A stretch of 64,000 nt of DNA from Yponomeuta sedellus. Taxonomy: Eukaryota > Arthropoda > Insecta > Lepidoptera > Yponomeutidae. Below the pieces are notes generated by a model. It worked only from the letters and a program-made list of their open reading frames with translations, searched no databases and was not told the DNA's origin. The position numbers and the translations under genes were made by a program. Each line of letters starts with the position of its first letter. Within the stretch, counting starts at the first letter, position 1. Of the stretch, positions 20,681 through 31,882 are shown piece by piece. The stretch is taken from positions 2,170,001 through 2,234,000 of the forward strand of contig OW203738.1 in NCBI GenBank assembly GCA_934045075.1. Direction: 5' to 3'.

Positions 20681-21076
20681 TTCACAGTGTAAAGAACGAA
20701 AAAATATTTATCTTTATCACTAAAATACAGAAATTAAAGACTTCTTTAGATACACGTTGTGGGACAAAAATTGCCCTAGTATGCTCGGATCAGTAACGCT
20801 AAATAGCGTATACTCAGTCTTCAGTTCTTTCGTTTGTCTATAGTGACAAACTTCTCCTTATAGAATCACTTAAACCTATAGTGCAGATCGGACCTAGTTT
20901 AGATATTTAGAAACCAAGTCTTAATCATAAGAAACAATTATTTTGTGAATATTATAATGTATTCTTTTTATAATCTTTACGCTAACTTAATCTTATCTTA
21001 TAGTTTTTATGTCTTAGCGTGATAAGCTGATCGAATTGCTGACATGAAAAAAAGAAGAAGCGTGATAAAATAAAAA
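20681..21076. other. No gene seen
   Basis: AT-rich. 22161-22942 is similar, with a GC-richer piece (22690-22930, GTCCCACTACTGGGTAAAGG) that looks like worn retroelement sequence. Confidence 0.45.
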
Positions 21077-21085
21077 AAATACTTA

Positions 21086-21187
21086 GTCGCCCATTGGCTC
21101 AATTGGTAGAGCGCTGGCACGGATAGCCAGAGGTTGCGGGTTCTAATCCCGGCATGGGTGAAATTTTAAGCCTCTAATTAGGTTTTT
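21086..21187 (+). mobile_element. tRNA-SINE family A with 9-bp target duplication
   Basis: Starts GTCGCCCATTGG and ends AATTAGGTTTTT, flanked by AAATACTTA (21077-21085 and 21188-21196). It has the same short 3' end as the copy at 19842-20000. Confidence 0.8.
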
Positions 21188-21342
21188 AAATACTTAATAT
21201 CCAGTCCAAAAATTATACTTGAACATAAAAAAAATTGTGTTTTGAAAGTATATGTACAAGATGACCCACCGTTGCTATCTGGTTCGTAGTGAAAAGGAAG
21301 GCTAATAAACTCTTTAACCGTCTTCATTCAAACTGTTATCGT

Positions 21343-21575
21343 TATCAACCCTCGTATGTCCCCACTGCTGGGGCAAGAGTCTCTTCCTGCATAGCAGGAA
21401 GGTTAGGCCATACTTCACCACGGGGGCAAGTCCGGGTTGGCGGAGGATTGTAAGACAGTGGCTGGCCTTACTGTCAGAAGTTATCAAGCCGCCCATTAGG
21501 CCTCTGACATGGCTTAACGACTGCCATTATATGACAGCCGGCACCAACGGCTTAGCGTGCCTTGCGAAGCACGGC
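21343..21575 (-). mobile_element. 5S-derived SINE fragment
   Basis: Minus-strand 3' two-thirds, from TATGTCCCCACTGCTGGGG to GCGAAGCACGG. The 5S head is missing. Confidence 0.65.
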
Positions 21576-21734
21576 TTTCAAACAGACCTTTGTTAAATAC
21601 AATTAAGTAGGTCTCTAATTAAACTCCGCGAGTGCTCCCGATAGCTCCCTCTTGAGAGAGAACATCAGCGTGGTCGTGGTAGAAGCCACCGCCCAAAATA
21701 AAATAACTTTTATGATTACCACCACACTATTGAG

Positions 21735-21850
21735 GTTTGCTGGAAGAAATCTCTTACAGTGATAAGCTCGCCTTTGTACATGTTATTTCTTATGTAATGT
21801 CCTGTCAAATGTTTCGTGTACAATAAAGTATGATAATATTGATTTATACT
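21735..21850 (+). repeat. LINE 3' end, diverged
   Basis: GCTGGAAGAAATCTCTTACA, TGATAAGCTCGCC and TGTACAATAAAG. The same type recurs at 31328-31430, close before the RTE insertion. Confidence 0.45.
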
Positions 21851-22016
21851 TTGTCCAAAAAGTGTAGAAATTAAAGGAGTAAGGTTTTGCTCAGACTTTT
21901 TGTCTGTCTTAGTTAATTGCTTGCACTTACAAGCATTGTAAAAATAAAAACCATGATTAAGCTCTGCAAATCAGAGCGAAACCTGGTCGGACTTTTCCGA
22001 CAAAAAAATCAAGTAA

Positions 22017-22149
22017 TCAATTCAATCAATTGGTAGAGCGCTGGCACGGATAGCCAGAGGTTGCGGGTTCGAATCCCGGCATGGGTGAAATTTTAAAAAT
22101 CTAAATGGATTTTTAAATTTTTCCTTAGCACGGGTTAGTGCATTAAAGT
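22017..22149 (+). mobile_element. tRNA-SINE family A with 11-bp target duplication
   Basis: 5'-truncated in the D-arm. It runs through the longer 3' end GCACGGGTTAGTGCATTAAA and is flanked by AAATCAAGTAA (22006-22016 and 22150-22160). The family therefore has a long and a short 3' end. Confidence 0.8.
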
Positions 22150-22942
22150 AAATCAAGTAAGTTAATCAGGATTTATTCAATAATATTCTTGCAGAATATG
22201 ACTTAACAAGTGATGAACAGCATCCGATCATGGCCATAACGCTGGAGTCAGCCATCACCAGTCTAATGAAACTAATACTCGTAACCTAAATACGTCATTA
22301 TTCTATTAAAAAAATAAAACCGACAGTTAAAGAAACAAAGTGTTACCATCGTTACTAGGCATAAAAGCAATAATTTGTATTTAAATTGAATTTCACTTCT
22401 GTGTTCTAAAAGGTTATTTGAATTCCGTCATTATTCGGACACGTTTCATTGAACATCAGTATTTCTAATGAAAAAAAGATGTTATATTCATACAAGCTCC
22501 TACAATATGTAGCTGGGCCCGCACAATTTCTCTAACTGAAAATAACTGGCAGGTAGGAGAATGATAAATCAATAACAGTCCATATAGCAGGGGAACACGC
22601 TAGCGCGGTGAAAATTGGGACCAGTAAACTCACTGCTGGTAAAGTTGTTGGACATCAGGGACCGTGTATTTTTATACTACTTACTTTAGGTAGTAAATGT
22701 AGCCCCGATTATGTCCCACTACTGGGTAAAGGCAGCTCTCTTTAAGCTCGTTGATGTCGGAGTTGTAACTTCTAAGCTGAAGTGGTATTGAGCGGGCCAC
22801 GTTCGCCGTATATGACCAGGTGGGCGATAATTGCTAAAGGCTGGGTTCTACGGTGGTTCTACGCGACGCATATCGCAAACGTGGCCAACCCAAGCGGAGA
22901 ATGCCGGAAAAACCTCACAACCCTTCTAACGGCTTGGTATCT

Positions 22943-23249
22943 GAGTGCTTAGTGCGAGTTTGACAGATTCAATCGAATAACTTTACTACAGCGTTAATCG
23001 AGCATCGAGTAGTGAGTATGAGTAAGTTAACCGTTCGAACTGGCAAAACGCTGTCATAGTACAACTTGCACTCGCGTTTATTCGTGTTTTGGCTGGTAAA
23101 CTTGTTCACTTCTCAACGTAAACCATTACAACTCGCACTCAGCAATTTTAATTTTCATACTTGTCGCTAGGTGGCGCTTCCTCGATGCCATAGAAATATG
23201 AGTTTACGTTAACGCGATTGAGTAGTTAAAAAACTCGCACTAAGCACTC
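22943..23249 (-). mobile_element. MITE family F
   Basis: Complete 307-bp copy in the opposite orientation, both 19-bp ends intact. Confidence 0.8.
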
Positions 23250-24221
23250 TGGCGACCATTGACAGAGAAGAGTGGGGAGCTATTAGAGTCACGCTCTTCC
23301 TGAGTTTTAAAGCTTTATCATGAAACCTATGTTTTAAAGCTTTATCATGACGAACACTTTTTAAAGGAAACCATGCCTGGGTAATCAATTGGATATTGAT
23401 TTCCCGGGCATGACGAATATAAAAATGTGAAGGTCAGAGCGACCTTTATTTTACTTATAGTTGTAGTAACGCACATTTTATCCTAATCTTTATGTTCAAG
23501 TGCTCATTGAACAACGTAAATACCTAGTATGAGGAATTTACTAAAAGCATATTTTTTGGGAAGTGAATAATTTATTTTATTTTTACACTCCGTGCCGTAA
23601 AAACGATAAAAGTACGCGACCAATGCGGGTTGACGATTTTGAAAGATTATCCAGATTGTTAATTTTTTTTCCGAAAAACTAGAATAAAAAGATTTACGAT
23701 TAAAAAGATTTATGTAAAATGAAAATTCGTATTGTGAAAAACTGACTATGCCGTTTTGAATCTTAACATGCTGATAGAATTTTTTTGATTGAATCTTGTG
23801 TTTTCCGCATTAGTTCGTTCGACCACAACCACATTTCAATTTGCGTTTTATATGTTTACGTTCAACTGTTTCACTTTTTGCACCGACCCTTATAAAATAT
23901 AGACACGCGAACTGTTTTAGATATCAATTATATTGCTAGTTGTTTAGAGCTGTCTAAACGATTAAAGTTACTGGTAAATGTAGGGTGGATTACATACGCT
24001 ACATAGATTAATACTGGCTATAAATTGTAATCTAAAAAATAACAACTAAGTATGCTTCAGCCCACTTCTGGCTGGCTGATTTTTGCGTAGGTAAATTAAA
24101 AAAAAGTATCGTTTATGGGTGTTTAAAATAGTTCTTTATATATAGTTTCAGTCAATTCTGCCTTAGGCGTAGGCGTAGCCTTTACTGTTTAAATTAAGAT
24201 ATCCCCACCTAAAATTTAATA

Positions 24222-24255
24222 GGCTTTTCTACACACGAATGTGTGTAGAAAAGCC
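24222..24255. repeat. 15-bp-arm hairpin
   Basis: GGCTTTTCTACACAC, a GAAT loop and the exact complement. Confidence 0.7.
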
Positions 24256-24591
24256 GTTAAGAGATTTCCAATTCGGACCTCGCTATCGCTATCAACCCTT
24301 GATTAGTTACTCCCAACGCGGTTTAAAAAGTGTGAAAATATACCTGTTCTGAAAAGACAGATAGATAGATAGAGAATACTTTATGGTAAATAAAAAAAAT
24401 TACATTTATCTTAACCTAAGAAATGACATGAGAATAATAATATTTTAAATTATTCAGGTCGTGTTAAAATTATCTCATAAATAATACTTCCGTGATTGGT
24501 CACCAACAACAGTTCTACGAAAATAAATTGTATGGAATCAGGTGACTTTGCAGAAATCCGTCATAGCATTAAAATGTGAAAAAAAAAATTA

Positions 24592-24636
24592 TGGCGGAAA
24601 TTAGCAGAGTAATTATTACTCTGCTAATTTCCGCCA
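24592..24636. repeat. Perfect 45-bp palindrome
   Basis: 22-bp arms starting TGGCGGAAATTAGCAG with a 1-base centre, flanked by A-runs. The left context (GACTTTGCAGAAATCCGTCA) recurs at 59715-59785, where only a half-site GGCGGAATTTAGC (minus) remains. Confidence 0.8.
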
Positions 24637-25400
24637 AAAAAAAAATCCGTTTTTTGCCGGAAGCAAAATAATTTTAACATTTTAATGTTTACCTAAGAGT
24701 ACGGACGGTGGCCTTATCAGTCAAAGTGATCTCTTCCAGACAACCTTTAGAAAAGAATAAATGTAAAGTTTCTCTGTTGGTTTATTCTCCATCTATTCTT
24801 TGTGAAACTATAGTAGTTACCGACCCGACTGGCTCTTCCTTTATACGTCCTACATGTAGTAGGGCCTGCCGCTCTCGAATCGGACTTTTTAGTCACTTAA
24901 AAAAGGGTTTGAGTCACTTCATTATTAGTCACTTAAATTATTAGGAACTGTTTAAATCGTCCGTAACGGAAGGAAGCCTATGATGATGAAACTAACACCT
25001 TTGACATTCATTAAGTAAACATCTTATTTTTGGAGTGAATAAATCTTTTTGGCTCCATAATTTTTATATTTTATTCCATTAAAAGTACTGTTTCTTTTTT
25101 GACTATATTCTATAGGTAAATAAAACTAACATTCACCCAATTGTCACGGCAACCAGGGAAAAATATCCATACATGAAAATACACTAAGACTGATCCGGCA
25201 ACAGATGCCATATTATCTATCTTTTGTATAAAAGTTTTTTCGCAATATCAATGTTTTTCGCATAGTGAAAATATCCTTTTGGCAAGTAGAATTGTCCACT
25301 TTCGGATGTATAATTATATACCTATACACTGAAAACTAGGTGATTTAAGAGCCGCGGAAATGTTCTTAGTATTTTAGAATATCATAGATTTAGAATGTCG

Positions 25401-25600
25401 ACCTTTGTGGCGTAGCTGTAGCGCATCTGCCTACCATGCAAGAGGTTCCGGACTCGAACCCCAGCTGGGGACAAAAAACCCAGATCTTGGATGTTTACAT
25501 GTTTGTGATGTTGTTTCTGGTTCTCACGACACAGGGTATCCTAGTGGGGGCCAGAAGCAATGTATGTGCCTGTATGTAAATGTAATGTTACTATTACACT
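25401..25600 (+). mobile_element. tRNA-SINE family C
   Basis: Plus-strand full copy with the same head (GCATCTGCCTACCATGCAAG) and the CTGTATGTAAATGTAATGTT end. Confidence 0.7.
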
Positions 25601-25912
25601 ATTTTTATTTTTAATGCACTAACCCGTGCTAAGGAACAAATTTTAAAACCTATTTAGAGGCTAAAAATTTCACCCATGCCGGGATTCGAACCCGCAACCT
25701 CTGGCTATCCGTACCAGCGCTCTACCAATTGAGCCAATGGGCGACTCACGGCATCAGTAATACAGAGAATACTGTAAAGAGGTTCGAAATTTCACTGATG
25801 CCGTGAGTCGCCCATTGGCTCAATTGGTAGAGCGCTGGTACGGATAGCCAGAGGTTGCGGGTTCTAATCCCGGCATGGGTGAAATTTTTAGCCTCTAAAT
25901 AGGTTTTTAAAA
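25593..25912. mobile_element. tRNA-SINE family A, long inverted dimer
   Basis: A minus-strand copy (25593-25756) and a plus-strand copy (25757-25912) meet head to head. The arms, about 130 bp, cover the complete tRNA-like segment and the GCCTCTAAATAGG part and differ at few bases (for example TTCGAACC against TTCTAATCC). The centre is ACTCACGGCATCAGTAATACAG and its near-complement. Confidence 0.8.
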
Positions 25913-26189
25913 ATGTTACTATTACTTTTCTTCTTAGCGTTAAGTTTACGCTCAGTATCATCAATGTCTTAACAAACAGTTGCGGCCCAGAAACTTTGCT
26001 ACTCGATATCAACCCTTTTACGAGTATGTACCCAAAAATATCTCGGATTTTACAGATATTTAGCGATTTCACAAAAATATCTCGACACAAACTCGAAGCT
26101 GTGAGAACCGGTAGAAGCCAATCAGAGCGATGCGTTGTATACAGTTTTTATTTCAAAGATATTAGAAGGTGTTCAAAGTTACTCTTCTG

Positions 26190-26226
26190 ATGTCCCAGCG
26201 GTGGGGACATACAAGGGTTGATGTCG
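26190..26226 (+). repeat. 5S-derived SINE tail
   Basis: Only CAGCGGTGGGGACATACAAG and GGTTGATG remain. Confidence 0.5.
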
Positions 26227-26243
26227 CATGATATCGTATTTTT

Positions 26244-26441
26244 AGCCTCCTTAGCCTTGGTGTCCTAGAAATAGGACATCACGAACAACTTTCTTAATTC
26301 ACACCCAATGATTTAGTGGGAAGTCCGGAAAACTTACTGTTCCAAGTCCATTATTTTTTTATTATTTAGAAGAAAATGTTATTTAAAATCTACGTAGTTT
26401 TAGAAGACTTGAAGGAACTGTTACCAGGGCTTAGGAGGATA
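26244..26441. repeat. ~200-bp repeat with inverted ends (CCTCCTTAGCC)
   Basis: The ends AGCCTCCTTAGCCTTGG and CCAGGGCTTAGGAGGATA are inverted. The interior has CCAATGATTTAGTGGGAAGT. It is homologous to 41789-42003; a partial copy is at 32368-32500. It may be a MITE. Confidence 0.55.
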
Positions 26442-26994
26442 TATATCGTAGTCGATAATATGTCTATCTATCGACTGTTTCTGCTTAGAAGAAAGGAAGT
26501 AGAGAACGAAATAAGAATAGAGCAAATTGACCTTGTCAAGTTATAACTCAAAGAAAATTAGAAGAATGTAGACACAGAAAAAAACACCGTCCGCAAACGC
26601 GCAAAAACCATTAAAACAGAATTCTTACCAACAATGCCTTTCTTCGTCCGACGTAAAAATTCAAGACAACAAATTTAGGTTTTCAAAGTTTCGTTTAAAA
26701 ACAGACCCTGTGACATTGTAATAAGAGTGGTTTGAGTAGCTTTGTAGGTATTCGACGGTGGTTTAAAAAGAGAGATAATGATAAAATTAAGTAAAACTCA
26801 AAGTATCTCGGACGGACGGGGAAATGTCGCGGTGATATTTTCGAGTGAGTGAAATGGAATTAAATTGTTCTCGGAGATAATATACTTTGTTACATTAAGT
26901 ACTAAATAAAAAAAAAAAAAGTGATGTTATTATCAGATAAAATAATAGTATTAGATAAGAATATTAGTATTTTTTTAATTTATGTGTGATTCCG
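26442..26994. other. No gene seen
   Basis: AT-rich. 27413-27921 is also without a supported gene; it has one TGACGTCA at 27571-27578. Confidence 0.5.
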
Positions 26995-27200
26995 TACCTC
27001 GTAAGGCACGTTGAGCAGTTGGTGCCGGCTGCCGTTAAGCCAAGTCACAGACCTTACCTCGACACCTTCAAACAGTAAGACCAGCCACTAGTCTTGCAAG
27101 CCTTCACGAATCCGGACTTGTCACCGTGATGGAGTATGGTCTATATCTTTCTTAGGGAAGAGACCTGGGCTCCTCTATGGGGACATAATGAGTTGATGAG
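26995..27200 (+). mobile_element. 5S-derived SINE, second subfamily, 5'-truncated
   Basis: Body with GTTGGTGCCGGCTGCCG, GACCAGCCACTAGTCTTGCA and a GGGGACATAATGAGTTGATG end. Confidence 0.6.
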
Positions 27201-27267
27201 GATATGATATAAAATAATATATATATATATTATTTATATATTACTAAGAAAGCTATATATATATATA

Positions 27268-27410
27268 TTGTAAAGAGGTTCGAAATTTCACTGATGCTGG
27301 TGAGTCGCCGATTAGCTCAGTTGGAAAGAGCGCTGGCACGGATAGCCAGAGGTCGCGGGTTCGAATCCCGGCATGGGTGGAATTTTTAGCCTCTAAATAG
27401 GTTTTTATAA
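27268..27410 (+). mobile_element. tRNA-SINE family A
   Basis: 5'-truncated copy (TGTAAAGAGGTTCG onward) ending ATAGGTTTTTATAAT, with intact A and B boxes. Confidence 0.75.
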
Positions 27411-27921
27411 TAATAATTGTAATGGAGAAAATGTCAACAAAATTTATGTACTATAACTGTAACATAAAACTGCTTATACTTCTTAAGTTGTCATATTTTA
27501 TTTTGGCCTGCGCTAAGCACAAGCGCTGCTGTGTTCTTCTTCATAAACATTTAAAAACACAGAGTTGGTGTGACGTCACTGTACCACCAAGCCTAAAAGT
27601 ATCGGCTGGTTTCATTAGAAACCGGCATTTATGTCTCTAACAATAAGATCAGCTATCCGGCATTGAAGCTTACGTCCAAAGTACATTTGTAAAGAAAGCG
27701 GTCGTAAAAATTCAAATGAAACTCGTTGCGAATGTGGGAAACGTCTTCGGAATGGTGAATATTTTACCACCAGTTATCATGTCAAGAACAATGTTGTGAT
27801 TCTATAGTTCAAGCTCCTCTCACATAGTTGCTTACGATATGTTTTGACAAAATCAAACTAGTAGAAAAACGAATTGACTTCGTTATTTGAGATGCGGCAC
27901 TTAGCTTTATACTACACTACA

Positions 27922-28227
27922 GAGTGCTTAGTGCGAGTTTGACAGATCCAATCGAATAACTTTACTACCGCGTTAATCGAGCATTGAGTAGTGTGTATGA
28001 GTATATTAACCGTTCGAACCGGCAAAACGCTGTCACAGTACAACTCGCACTTGCGTTTATTCGTGGTTTGGCTGGTAAACGTGTTCACTTCTCAACGTAA
28101 ACCATTACTACTCGCACTCAGCAATTTTAATTTCCATACATGTCGCTAGGTGGCGCTTCCTCGATGCCATAGAAATATGAGTTTACGTTAACGCGATCGA
28201 GTAGTTAAAAACTCGCACTAAGCACTC
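27922..28227 (-). mobile_element. MITE family F
   Basis: Complete 306-bp copy, flanked by CTACA on the left and TGATA on the right. Confidence 0.8.
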
Positions 28228-28503
28228 TGATAGATTGATAGTTAGATAGAATATTCTTTATTGTACACAGAAATTACAGTAACAGTATATAAAAAATACA
28301 ATACAAATGTCGGCCTTATTAAATTATTAATATTAATTATTAATATTATTCATATTAATTACGGCCTTATTTATAACATCAATTTCTTCCAGGCAACCAT
28401 ACTCGTAGTAACAGATTTACTACAGTAACAGATTTTAGAAATAAACTCGTCAAATACGCACTTATAAATTTAATATAAACAATTCCTACATATAATATTT
28501 GCA

Positions 28504-28865
28504 AGTGCTCGTGGCTAAGTGGAACCGAGTGATTGGAATCAACCACTTGGGTTAAGCAACAACAGGCGCGGTTAGGTACTGGATAGGTGACCATTCCGTG
28601 CCTAACGCTTGTTGCATTTTTTCCAAGCGCTTCCGTGCTTTGCGTTACTCGTTAAGACGTTGGTGCAGGCTGTCATGTAATGTCAGTCGCTAAGCGATGT
28701 CAGAGGTCTTATGGGCGGCTTGATAACTTCAAACAGCAAGGTCCGCCACTGTCTTACAATCCTCCAACCCGGACTTGACCCCGTTGTAGAATATGGCCTT
28801 AACTTCCTGCGATGCAGGAAGAGACCCGTGCCCCAGCAGTGGGGACATACAAAGGGTTGATAATA
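28504..28865 (+). mobile_element. 5S-derived SINE, full length
   Basis: GTGCTCGTGGC start, 5S-like head with GGCGCGGTTAGGTAC, and GCAGTGGGGACATACAAAGG end. Confidence 0.7.
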
Positions 28866-28993
28866 ATTTGAACCACTAAGCAAAAAATACTACGTTTTCT
28901 TTCACTCAATTGGTTCAGCAGGAGTCCAACATACGCTTGGTCAGTTTTTGTTATTAATTTTTATATTATAGGATATAAAAGATAAAAAGTTCC

Positions 28994-29225
28994 CGAAACA
29001 TAAAAAATATATTTTGTAAAAGTGGGACAGTGAATTTTTTTAAGTCAGCTAAATCATGACACAAAAACTGTCAATATAGCTTAAGTTGTTGTCAAATCTT
29101 GAAAATGACATAAATAAGAAGATGTATTTTTTAAAATATGTTTTGTAAGAGTGAGTGAATGTGTACAGTGAGTTTTTTTCAGTCAGCTAAATATGGGCAC
29201 AAAACTGTGAATATACTTTGACAGT
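28994..29225 (+). repeat. Tandem duplication of a ~130-bp AT-rich unit
   Basis: 29002-29085 and 29133-29218 share ATATTTTGTAAAAGTG-like, TCAGCTAAATCATG-like and CACAAAACTGT motifs. Confidence 0.5.
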
Positions 29226-30004
29226 TTTAGCTTTTCTGCAATGAGCACCTAGAAGAAATAAAACCTTAGGGGTAGAATAGTTTCTTTAAGTAAATAAGTG
29301 TAAACTTACGTACCTAAGTAAAAACTAACCTTAAGTGGTCAATCTTGATGCCGTATCACTGAAAACCTTATAGAGGTTTTGCGGATACTCGTACTCGTTT
29401 ACTGCATTAACTGTGGACAATAAATTATAAACGTAATATATTTACTCAGTTTTTCTAAAGTTAACAATACAAACATAGGTTTTTCATTTCCATTTCCATA
29501 CATTCTTTTTTAAAGTAGCTTAATTACTTTTCATCATTGTTATTTATTCATTTTAATTCTTTGTTGTACTTATTACATGAGTAAATGTAGGTACAAGGGC
29601 GTTTTACATAATTTTACAATAACATATCTACAGGAGAGCCTTAGAAATACAGTATTGAAGGCTTCAAATATCGAGAATAAAAGTAAAGCATGCATTATTG
29701 CTACAAAAGGGTGTTGTTTAACTGTCGATTGTAAACTTTCAACAGCCAAACTTTGTCACATATCAGTAAAACACTATCCAGTGATTAGCTACTAGTTAAA
29801 CTTAGGGATATTTTTGCAAAATATTGAGCCAGTAACAAATATGACATAAAATATTACATAAAATTATTGTGACAAAGCTTCGCTTGTAAATTGTTGTAGA
29901 AAAAAAATAGAGTTCGTCCTACTTCACTCCCCTGTGGTAGGCATTCCGGTGTTATTGAATATTTTTATTCGCATTCTTACAAGCATAATTTATTTATTCC
30001 TAGG
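29226..30004. other. No gene seen
   Basis: AT-rich. The 72-codon frame at 29577 shows no known motif. 30594-30867 and 31006-31327 likewise hold nothing recognisable. Confidence 0.5.
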
Positions 30005-30222
30005 TATATCTAAATAGCGGGAAGACGGCAGATAGACCAGAGCAACCACAGAGTGGCGGCCGAGAATAGGACAACAGTCGGTGGGTAGACCAGATGGTCT
30101 GACCACATAGTTGAGTCGGCGAAAGGTTCGTGGATGCGGATGGCACGTCACCGTGAGAGATGGCATCTGGGGGAAAAGGCCTATACAGTGGGCAGTCGTG
30201 GGCTGATGATGATGATGATGTT
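30005..30222 (+). pseudogene. RTE-like LINE 3' end, fourth lineage
   Basis: The sequence contains GGCGGCCGAGAATAGGACAA and CGTGGATGCGGATGGCACG and ends in (GATGAT)n. A sister copy is at 56665-56862. The frame is broken in several places. Confidence 0.5.
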
Positions 30223-30593
30223 AAAGTCTTTTGGCTTTTAGAATATACCTCGGGCTCTAGATTAGGCTTCGGTATTCGCCAGTTTTTGTACTAATGATCG
30301 AGTTCTGATTTTGAAATGAAGTGTCATAATATTAGTTCCGATTTCGAAATTAAGTGTCATATTAGTTCCGATATTTCTATTAGGGCTGATTTTTCAACAG
30401 TCAGATAACTTTTATCTGAGGAATAAAAATGGCGGTGTGACATAGAGGTAATTTTCATACATAAGCTGTCAAACCGCCATTTTTATTCCTCAGATAAAAG
30501 TTATCTGACTATTGAAAAATCAGCCCTGACACGAATACATCCGATTTTATCCGATAGTAGCCGAGGTATACTCTAAAGGCTAACAGACTATAT
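30221..30593. mobile_element. MITE family K hosting another MITE
   Basis: Homologous to 18792-19027 but interrupted at 30382-30527. The left repeat is slightly decayed (AAAGTCTTTTGGCTTTTAGA). Confidence 0.65.
30382..30527. mobile_element. 146-bp hairpin MITE with 55-bp inverted repeats
   Basis: Arms start AGGGCTGATTTTTCAA and run 55 bp to ATGGCGGT with a single mismatch. Comparison with the empty site at 18960 (TTTCAATAACACGAAT) puts the insertion at a TWA-like triplet, which would fit a PIF/Harbinger MITE. Confidence 0.7.
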
Positions 30594-30867
30594 CGACATG
30601 TCGTAACAATGAAAATAAGAGTAAAAACAAAGGCCACAGCTCCCGTGAGTATCTTATTTCCGAGAAATCTCAAGAAAATCACATTGTGAATCAGATCATT
30701 CAAAGTTTCACGACACGACATTATTGCCAACAGTAACGTTCCGTAATGGCCTATTCGTGAGATTAAGACGGGATTTGAACACATTTGAATGTGACTGTCT
30801 GCGTACAGTCGAGAGAGAACACTTTTTCGGTGATATAAAATAATAACTTCTACACAACACAATTACT

Positions 30868-31005
30868 TGTCCTGGTCTCAAACTAGGATCCCCTGTGCTG
30901 CTATGGTAACCAGGCAATAACATCACAAACAGAGAAATAAACGTGGACTGAGGTCAGTTATACAAGAATCAAACCCACGCCCTCCAGCATGACAGTCAGG
31001 CAAAA
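30868..31005 (-). repeat. Diverged tRNA-SINE related to family C
   Basis: ACCAGGCAATAACATCACAA and CCCCTGTGCTGCTATGG resemble the family C body; the tRNA-like part (AATCAAACCCACG, CATGACAGTCAGGC) is a different isotype. Confidence 0.4.
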
Positions 31006-31477
31006 TGCTGATGGAGCAGTAGAAAAAAGACTGCATCTGCAACACTTTGTCTTAGCTGACTTTCTTAGAATAATATCCTTTGGAATACCGAAAAACCCGA
31101 AAAACGTTTCTTCCGTATCGATTATATTTACCTATTTATTTCGTACATTAGCAAAATATACATTGTACATTACGACTAGTTATATAGGTATATTAACTTT
31201 GAAATTTACAATTTTATTTTATTTCATACAAATTGAGCGCAAAAAGTTTTGGGATGATACCGATTGTAAGGTAAAATCGATGAAATATAAAAAGATTCGC
31301 TTTACTGCCTCTCCGACTCTCTGACTTTTGCAGGAAGAAATCTCTTTCAGAGATAAGATTGCCTTTATACATGTTATTTCTCATGTAATGTCCTGTTATA
31401 TGTTTCGTGTGCAATAAAGAATAATTAATTAAATAATTAAATTCGAAGCATAAAAACACCTATTGCAGAGCCAAAAG

Positions 31478-31871
31478 GATGCGAGTCATGGACCGTAAAG
31501 AAAGAACTCAAAAAAGGTGCTACCGACGAATGCTCCGGATCAGCTGGACTGAAAAAGTCACCAACGTTGAGGTCCTTAGACGGATGGACATGAAGGTGGA
31601 TCTTGTCCGCACCATCAAGCAGCGGAAAGTAGCATACTTAGGCCATGTGCTGCGATGCAGTAAATACCAATTACTGCAGACTATTTTGATGGGCGAGGTG
31701 GAAGGAAAGAGAAGGCCGGGCAGGAGAAGGATGTCATGGTTGTGCAACATCAAGGAGTGGACCGGTGTTCAAACCGCGGAGGAGCTGTTCAGAATTGCAC
31801 TGAACAGAGATCGCTGTAAAGAGCTGACTGCCAACCTCCAGTAATGGAGAGGCACTTTAAGAAGAAGAAGA
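31478..31871 (+). pseudogene. 5'-truncated RTE-type LINE: reverse transcriptase C-terminus
   Basis: The frame at 31479-31841 encodes the end of a non-LTR retrotransposon reverse transcriptase. Visible are CYRRMLRISWT, KVAYLGHVLR, and GKRRPGRRRMSWL, all typical of BovB/RTE-like ORF C-termini. Another frame at the very start reads ESWTVKK, the conserved motif that should precede CYRRML, so a frameshifting deletion separates them. The insertion ends in (GAA)n and is flanked by an 11-bp target duplication AGAGCCAAAAG (31467-31477 and 31872-31882). It is therefore a dead-on-arrival 5'-truncated copy. RTE versus a related clade is not settled here. Confidence 0.8.
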
Positions 31872-31882
31872 AGAGCCAAAAG

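Larger units (their letters stand above)
23250..25400. other. AT-rich region with hairpins only
   Basis: Contains the hairpins at 24222 and 24592, a LINE end at 24700-24760 (minus), a GATA tract at 24361-24375 and a local direct duplication of GTTTTAAAGCTTTATCATGA (about 23300-23350). No gene is supported. Confidence 0.5.
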
